Assembly (NCBI GenBank): GCA_024645155.1
Contig: JAHEGF010000111.1
Location: 1-9,985 of the forward strand
DNA from: Phyllobacteriaceae bacterium
GTDB lineage: Bacteria; Pseudomonadota; Alphaproteobacteria; Rhizobiales; Rhizobiaceae
Direction of reading: 5' to 3'
Length of the DNA stretch: 9,985 nucleotides
Shown: in pieces, positions 6,293-9,985 of the stretch
Layout: every line of letters starts with the position of its first letter
Numbering within the stretch: the first letter of the stretch is position 1
Position numbers and translations under genes: made by a program
The notes under the pieces: model-generated
The model's input: the letters and a program-made list of their open reading frames with translations, nothing else
Told to the model about the DNA's origin: nothing
Database searches by the model: none

Positions 6293-7393
6293 GTGCTAGA
6301 AACCCTCTTGGACAGGTTTGGCTCAGACTGGGTTGTGTCGCTGGCAGGATTGCTGGTTGGGCTGCTGTTCGGCGCCGCCGCACAACACTCGCGGTTCTGT
6401 TTGCGCGCAGCGGTTGTTGAAGTCGCTGACCGTATTCCCGGAGTTCGGTTTGCTATTTGGCTTGTGACCTTCAGCACCGCTCTTGTCGCAACACAGATTG
6501 CAATAACACTGGGTTATCTCGACGTTTCCGACGCGCGTCAACTTGCGGCGACCGGCAGCATTTCCGGTGCAGTCATTGGCGGTTTGATGTTCGGGTGCGG
6601 AATGATCCTGGCAAGGGGATGCGCCAGCCGGCTCTTGGTTCTTTCCGCTACCGGAAACCTGCGCGCGCTATTAAGCGGGCTCGTGCTGACGCTGGTTGCC
6701 CAGGCCAGCTTGCGCGGCGTGCTGTCAGTCCCGCGCCAGTATCTGGGAAGTCTTTGGACGATCGAAGGCGGTGATTCCCGGAACTTGCTGACATATATCC
6801 ACATAAGCCCCTTTGCCGCGACGGTACTGACATCGTTGATGCTGATACCGGCAGCGGCTCTGATAATTCACAACAAGTTTCCGCTTTCGCGATCGATAGC
6901 GGCAATTGCGGTCGGGCTTGCAATTGCTTTTGGTTGGATCGCAACCTATCAAATCGCGCTATCGTCTTTCGACATTGTCGCTGTTTCCAGTGTCAGCTTT
7001 ACCGGGCCGTCTACCGATACGCTGATGGTTCTTGTCAACAACCCGGTATCTTCGCTGAATTTTGGAACGGGGCTTGTCGTCGGCGTGTTCTGCGGTTCTG
7101 CGTTCATGGCCGCTTTGACCGGGGAAATGAAGATTCAGCGGTTCGAAGCCGACACGCCCATGGAACGCTATCTGGCTGGAGCTACATTGATGGGGTTCGG
7201 TGCGATGTTGGCGGGCGGCTGTGCCGTTGGCGCGGGCGTGACCGGAAGTGCGATCTTTGCCCTGACGGCATGGATTGCGATATTCTTCATGTGGGCCGGC
7301 GCCATCTCAACACATATCGTTCTGCAGATCTGGACTGGCCAGGCAGGCAATCATGCAAATACAGCCGGCATCGGCATGGATGCCGGACAGTGA
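6293..7393 (+). CDS. second YeeE/YedE-family sulfur-compound permease (SoxT paralogue)
   Basis: An inner-membrane protein of the same family as the soxT product, but clearly diverged from it. From GTG 6293 it is 366 residues, close to the 361 of SoxT. The hydrophobic segments fall into two halves, and the three family cysteines are present: HSRFC (Cys36), ARGCASR (Cys110) and GGCAVGAG (Cys310); Cys102 in GCGM is extra. I choose GTG 6293 because the protein becomes hydrophobic soon after it. The upstream in-frame TTG at 6230 would add a hydrophilic tail (with a Cys-Cys pair) that does not match the family. The Shine-Dalgarno sequence is weak (GGA about 6 bases upstream). It may import a sulfur compound or act as a sulfur-sensing partner of SoxR, like the second SoxT of Hyphomicrobium; the sequence cannot separate these. 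Confidence 0.88.
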   Translation: MLETLLDRFGSDWVVSLAGLLVGLLFGAAAQHSRFCLRAAVVEVADRIPGVRFAIWLVTFSTALVATQIAITLGYLDVSDARQLAATGSISGAVIGGLMFGCGMILARGCASRLLVLSATGNLRALLSGLVLTLVAQASLRGVLSVPRQYLGSLWTIEGGDSRNLLTYIHISPFAATVLTSLMLIPAAALIIHNKFPLSRSIAAIAVGLAIAFGWIATYQIALSSFDIVAVSSVSFTGPSTDTLMVLVNNPVSSLNFGTGLVVGVFCGSAFMAALTGEMKIQRFEADTPMERYLAGATLMGFGAMLAGGCAVGAGVTGSAIFALTAWIAIFFMWAGAISTHIVLQIWTGQAGNHANTAGIGMDAGQ

Positions 7394-7452
7394 ACAAGGA
7401 CCGGATAACAGCTAGCCAGGTTAATTGGCATCTTGTCGCCCGCTCCAATATT

Positions 7453-7474
7453 TGAGGCCCTTGCGGGGCTTTTG
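7453..7474 (+). terminator. possible rho-independent terminator after the second permease gene
   Basis: GGCCC-TTGCG-GGGC forms a 4-bp GC stem with a 5-base loop, extended by a G-T and an A-T pair, then TTTT. It sits about 60 bases after the permease stop, in the 179-base gap between two convergent genes. The stem is short, so it is only moderately convincing. I see nothing else in this gap. Confidence 0.4.
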
Positions 7475-7572
7475 GAACAATTCCCGATTGCGGCATGCGA
7501 TGGAATCCATTTGAGGTGAGATCCAGGTTAAATAACGGCACCACTACCGATGCCGGATCCCGCATCGCTCGA

Positions 7573-8343
7573 CTATTGTTCGCGAACAACCGTATTTTGT
7601 AACGTACCCACGCTCTCAACAAAAACCTCAACTTCATCACCGGGAACCAAAGGCCCGACGCCAGATGGTGTACCGGTAATAATGATGTCACCTGGCAAAA
7701 GCGTTATTGCCGTACTCAAATAGGATACCAGATCAGCAACCGAAAACAGAAGGTCCGAGGTAGAGCTCGATTGCCGATCCACACCGTTTACCCTGGCGCC
7801 AAGCCTCAGGTTGGTTGGATCGAGACCGGTGGCAATTACCGGTCCGATTGGACAAAACGTGTCGTACCCCTTGCCAATGAGAAGTGAGCCCATTTCCATT
7901 TCCGCCGACTGAATGACACGCTCACTTATGTCATTGGCGCAGGTATAGCCAAGGACATGTTCCAGCGCCTGTTGCTTTAATATCCGGCGCGCGGCTCGTC
8001 CGATTACAACCGCAAGTTCCGCTTCGAAATGAAGGTTCTGCGCCTCTTTTGGATAGAGAATAGGGTCACCCGGCCCGATGGCCGTAGTTGAGGGCTTCAT
8101 AAACAGCAGCGGAATTTCGGGCGTCTTGCTTCCGGATTCCCTGATGTGCTCGATGTAGTTTAATCCGACTCCAAATATCCGCGGCCTATGGACCGGGCAA
8201 AGCAGGCGAACATTTAAGAGCGGGATAGGGTGACTTGTCAATTCAATGCGATCGAAAGGCGAACCCTCGATGCGCGTGATCGTGTCGCCTTCGATGGCGC
8301 CATAATGGATCTCTCCGTCAAACTCGTACCTTGCGATATGCAT
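7573..8343 (-). CDS. fumarylacetoacetate hydrolase (FAH) family enzyme
   Basis: FAH-fold enzymes are cytoplasmic, bind Mg or Mn and cleave or rearrange C-C bonds in small keto acids (acylpyruvases, oxaloacetate decarboxylases, 2-keto-3-deoxy-sugar-acid dehydratases/hydrolases, aromatic ring-cleavage products). From ATG 8343 the protein has 256 residues. Key features are GLNYIEHIRE (60-69, with the His and Glu of the active-site lid), metal ligands Glu107 and Glu109 in LHFEAELAVVIG, Asp138 in CANDISER, Lys158 in GKGYDTFCPIGP, and TGTPSGVG at 223-230. The start is set by GGGAGG directly upstream; the earlier ATG at 8355 lies within that ribosome-binding site. It follows the DUF6807 gene by 42 bases and is probably its operon partner. 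The exact substrate is not predictable. Length and layout argue against true fumarylacetoacetase, which is about 420 residues. Confidence 0.9.
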   Translation of the reverse strand: MHIARYEFDGEIHYGAIEGDTITRIEGSPFDRIELTSHPIPLLNVRLLCPVHRPRIFGVGLNYIEHIRESGSKTPEIPLLFMKPSTTAIGPGDPILYPKEAQNLHFEAELAVVIGRAARRILKQQALEHVLGYTCANDISERVIQSAEMEMGSLLIGKGYDTFCPIGPVIATGLDPTNLRLGARVNGVDRQSSSTSDLLFSVADLVSYLSTAITLLPGDIIITGTPSGVGPLVPGDEVEVFVESVGTLQNTVVREQ

Positions 8344-8385
8344 TTTACCTCCCATAATTGTTACCAGCCAGGCCGCGGATTGCCG

Positions 8386-9315
8386 TCAACCGGCCAAGTG
8401 AACAGATTCAGGCTGTTCGCGGTCAAAATCGCCGTCGTGCACCAGTAACGTGTATGACGACCGAAACGGCACATCCTTTTGCAGCGTGATCCCCTTGTCG
8501 CGGAATGGGCCAACAGTGACGACGCCCCAATCAGCCACGAACCAGCTGTGCTCAAACCCGTCTATCGGGTGCGGGACAACGGTAATTCCGGCCTTTGCAC
8601 CTCCGCCCACAGGGCCGGTGAAATCAATCCATCGGGATGTCAGAAATGCTTCGGATTTGTTAGCCAGATTACCCTTGTGACCGGAGATGCACCCGCCATT
8701 GGCGACCGTCATGCTTTCTGCGACACGCACGTTGAAAAATGCATGGCGGGTCGGTCCGATCTGAATATCGCCAGAAACCGGCGTTATCGCCGAATCGATG
8801 GTAAACCGGTAGCAGTGCTCCTCGACTACAACCGAAATTATCCTGACTTCTGTGATCAAAAGACGTCCATGTGCGGCACCCCATTCAGATGGCCCGCGCC
8901 AATCAAGGGTTTGCGAGATTTCGAAGGTGCCCGGCGATAACTCCCTACCCCGGCATCCGGTCTCCACAATGCGGCCCGGAGCCCGGCCCTGGAAGACCTC
9001 ATTGACGTAGAAGTTATAGGTATATTCTTCAAAGGCACCCGATTTGGTCGCCATCATTGCATGAACGTGATCAGCACCTAGCCAAACGGAATTGTGGTGC
9101 GGATGATCCGCCGGCGCTTCGGATGTGACAGAATAACCGGATGGTGAGAATAACGGATAAATATAGCTTCTATACGGTCCGCCCGTGATCGCGAAAACCG
9201 CCTTGCCACGATAGCGCAACCACCAGCGGTGCGTTTTTGCAATTGCGCCGGGTGGCAAGGCTAGTTCATCAGTAGCAAACGAAAAATCCGTCATGGCGCC
9301 GCAATCTTCGTCCAT
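8386..9315 (-). CDS. DUF6807 family protein ('PmoA-like')
   Basis: This protein belongs to the DUF6807 family, often named methane oxygenase PmoA in databases although it is soluble and not a methane monooxygenase. Visible hallmarks are DHPHHNSVWLGADHV (70-84), a long beta-rich middle, WIDFTGPVGGGAKAGITVVPHP (about 229-250) and the C-terminal LVHDGD. The 309-residue length is normal. The biochemical role is unknown; relatives often sit in carbohydrate or sugar-acid catabolic clusters beside oxidoreductases and GntR or LacI regulators. No signal peptide or membrane segment is seen. Neither possible start, ATG 9315 nor ATG 9294 seven codons in, has a clear Shine-Dalgarno sequence, so the N terminus is uncertain. 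It lies between the GntR regulator and the FAH-family enzyme, all in one direction. Confidence 0.85.
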   Translation of the reverse strand: MDEDCGAMTDFSFATDELALPPGAIAKTHRWWLRYRGKAVFAITGGPYRSYIYPLFSPSGYSVTSEAPADHPHHNSVWLGADHVHAMMATKSGAFEEYTYNFYVNEVFQGRAPGRIVETGCRGRELSPGTFEISQTLDWRGPSEWGAAHGRLLITEVRIISVVVEEHCYRFTIDSAITPVSGDIQIGPTRHAFFNVRVAESMTVANGGCISGHKGNLANKSEAFLTSRWIDFTGPVGGGAKAGITVVPHPIDGFEHSWFVADWGVVTVGPFRDKGITLQKDVPFRSSYTLLVHDGDFDREQPESVHLAG

Positions 9316-9339
9316 GACACATAAACGGCATTTGTTGTG

Positions 9340-9354
9340 CCATCTTGTAGATGG
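9340..9354. repeat. short perfect inverted repeat between the GntR and DUF6807 genes
   Basis: CCATC-TTGTA-GATGG is a perfect 5-bp inverted repeat with a 5-base centre, in the 96-base gap upstream of the DUF6807 gene. It could be an operator for the adjacent GntR-family protein, which binds short palindromes of about this size, or a weak hairpin. It has no T-tract and so is a poor terminator. Function is inferred from position alone. Confidence 0.3.
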
Positions 9355-9411
9355 TCTGCATGCAAAGGTGCTGCGCCGTCCGGGCGGATATTCGCTTCCG
9401 ATATCATTTGC

Positions 9412-9985
9412 TCAACCCGGTTCCAGTATGCCTGCGGTGTGATCCGGAAGCGTCTGATCTTCAAAAAAATCCGGATTTGCTGCCGCTATATGCGGCAATG
9501 CGCGCAATATCTCGCGAAGGTGAATACGCATGGCACGTTCGGAGGCGTTTTCGTCTTTCGCTTCTATACCTTCCACGATTCCTTTGTGCTGCTCGATAAG
9601 ACGGTTCATCGGTGTCGCATATCCCAGGCTCAGGAACCGTACCCGGTCAATCTGGTTACGTGACCTTTCGACTGTTCTCAGCGCGTAGTCGCATTGGACA
9701 ATATTTCCAATTGCGCGGTGAAAGGCCTCATCGTATTGATTGAAACGGGCAAAGTCGTCACGTTCGGCTGACTTCTCCTGCTCGGCAATCAAGGCTCGCA
9801 GCGCATCGCAATCTTTCTTGGAGGCGAGCCGTGCCGCATGACGCACCAGACTGCACTCCACCGCTTCGCGCACGAAACGTGCATCAGCGACTTCGCGAAC
9901 CGATATCTTGCGGACAAAAGTTCCCCGGCTCGGGCGAATTTCCAAAAGTCCCGCTTCCGACAATTTAATAAATGCCTCACGAACC
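9412..9985 (-). CDS. GntR-family transcriptional regulator, FCD (FadR) type, 5' end beyond window
   Basis: A metabolite-responsive repressor or activator that probably controls the DUF6807 and FAH-family genes downstream. The frame is open to the right edge. The last visible part of the winged helix reads VREAFIKLSEAGLLEI followed by the wing RPSRGTFVRKI, the classic GntR pattern, so the first 40-50 residues are missing. The C-terminal all-helical FCD domain follows. It has the usual metal/ligand set: an Asp and His in NQYDEAFHRAIG, a His in LIEQHKGIVEGI and a His in MRIHLREIL. FCD regulators mostly sense small organic acids, which suits an FAH-type enzyme. It ends at the TGA at 9412-9414, 96 bases before the next gene. 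The effector is unknown. Confidence 0.93.
   Translation of the reverse strand, partial: VREAFIKLSEAGLLEIRPSRGTFVRKISVREVADARFVREAVECSLVRHAARLASKKDCDALRALIAEQEKSAERDDFARFNQYDEAFHRAIGNIVQCDYALRTVERSRNQIDRVRFLSLGYATPMNRLIEQHKGIVEGIEAKDENASERAMRIHLREILRALPHIAAANPDFFEDQTLPDHTAGILEPG

Noticed and set aside
8479..8940. Plus-strand open frame of 153 codons opposite the DUF6807 gene
   Set aside because: It is antisense to a recognisable protein, has no Shine-Dalgarno sequence and resembles no family.
8386..9315. Methane monooxygenase subunit PmoA
   Set aside because: The database nickname is misleading: the protein is soluble with the DUF6807 DHPHH motif, and no pmoB/pmoC-like genes or membrane segments are present.

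Overview
The window is the regulatory and structural left part of a thiosulfate-oxidation (sox) locus from an alphaproteobacterium, followed by a short and apparently unrelated catabolic cluster. Moderate GC content, the protein sequences and above all the order soxS-R-T divergent from soxV-W-X-Y-Z-A suggest a Hyphomicrobiales (Rhizobiales) member. The same arrangement is known from Pseudaminobacter salicylatoxidans, but the genus cannot be fixed from this sequence alone.

Positions 1-3193 (minus strand) hold soxV-soxW, a 131-base gap, then soxX-soxY-soxZ-soxA. soxA runs off the left edge, and soxB, soxC and soxD would be expected beyond it. SoxXA is the c-type cytochrome that loads thiosulfate onto the SoxYZ carrier (C-terminal GGCGG arm). 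SoxV (CcdA-like) and the periplasmic thioredoxin-like SoxW handle thiol reductant. Positions 3332-5194 (plus strand) hold soxS (second periplasmic thioredoxin-like protein), soxR (ArsR-family repressor) and soxT (YeeE/YedE-family sulfur-compound permease).

Positions 5202-7393 carry an exported metallo-beta-lactamase-fold hydrolase (minus) divergent from a second YeeE/YedE permease (plus). Both permeases keep three family cysteines. An AT-rich 24-base element beginning ATATTC occurs in three non-coding gaps: upstream of soxX (1827-1850, minus), upstream of soxS (3262-3285, plus), and between the hydrolase and the second permease (6175-6198, plus). Fifteen of 24 positions are identical in all three, and each copy points towards its downstream gene. 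I read these as candidate SoxR operator-promoters. The third would tie the hydrolase/second permease pair into the sox regulon, which is the most interesting inference here.

Positions 7573-9985 (minus strand) look like a separate catabolic operon: a GntR/FCD regulator (cut by the right edge), a DUF6807 ('PmoA-like') protein and a fumarylacetoacetate-hydrolase-family enzyme. Nothing in the sequence links it to sulfur metabolism, and a possible terminator at 7453-7474 separates it from the sox side.

I see no tRNA, rRNA, CRISPR array, insertion sequence or broken gene.
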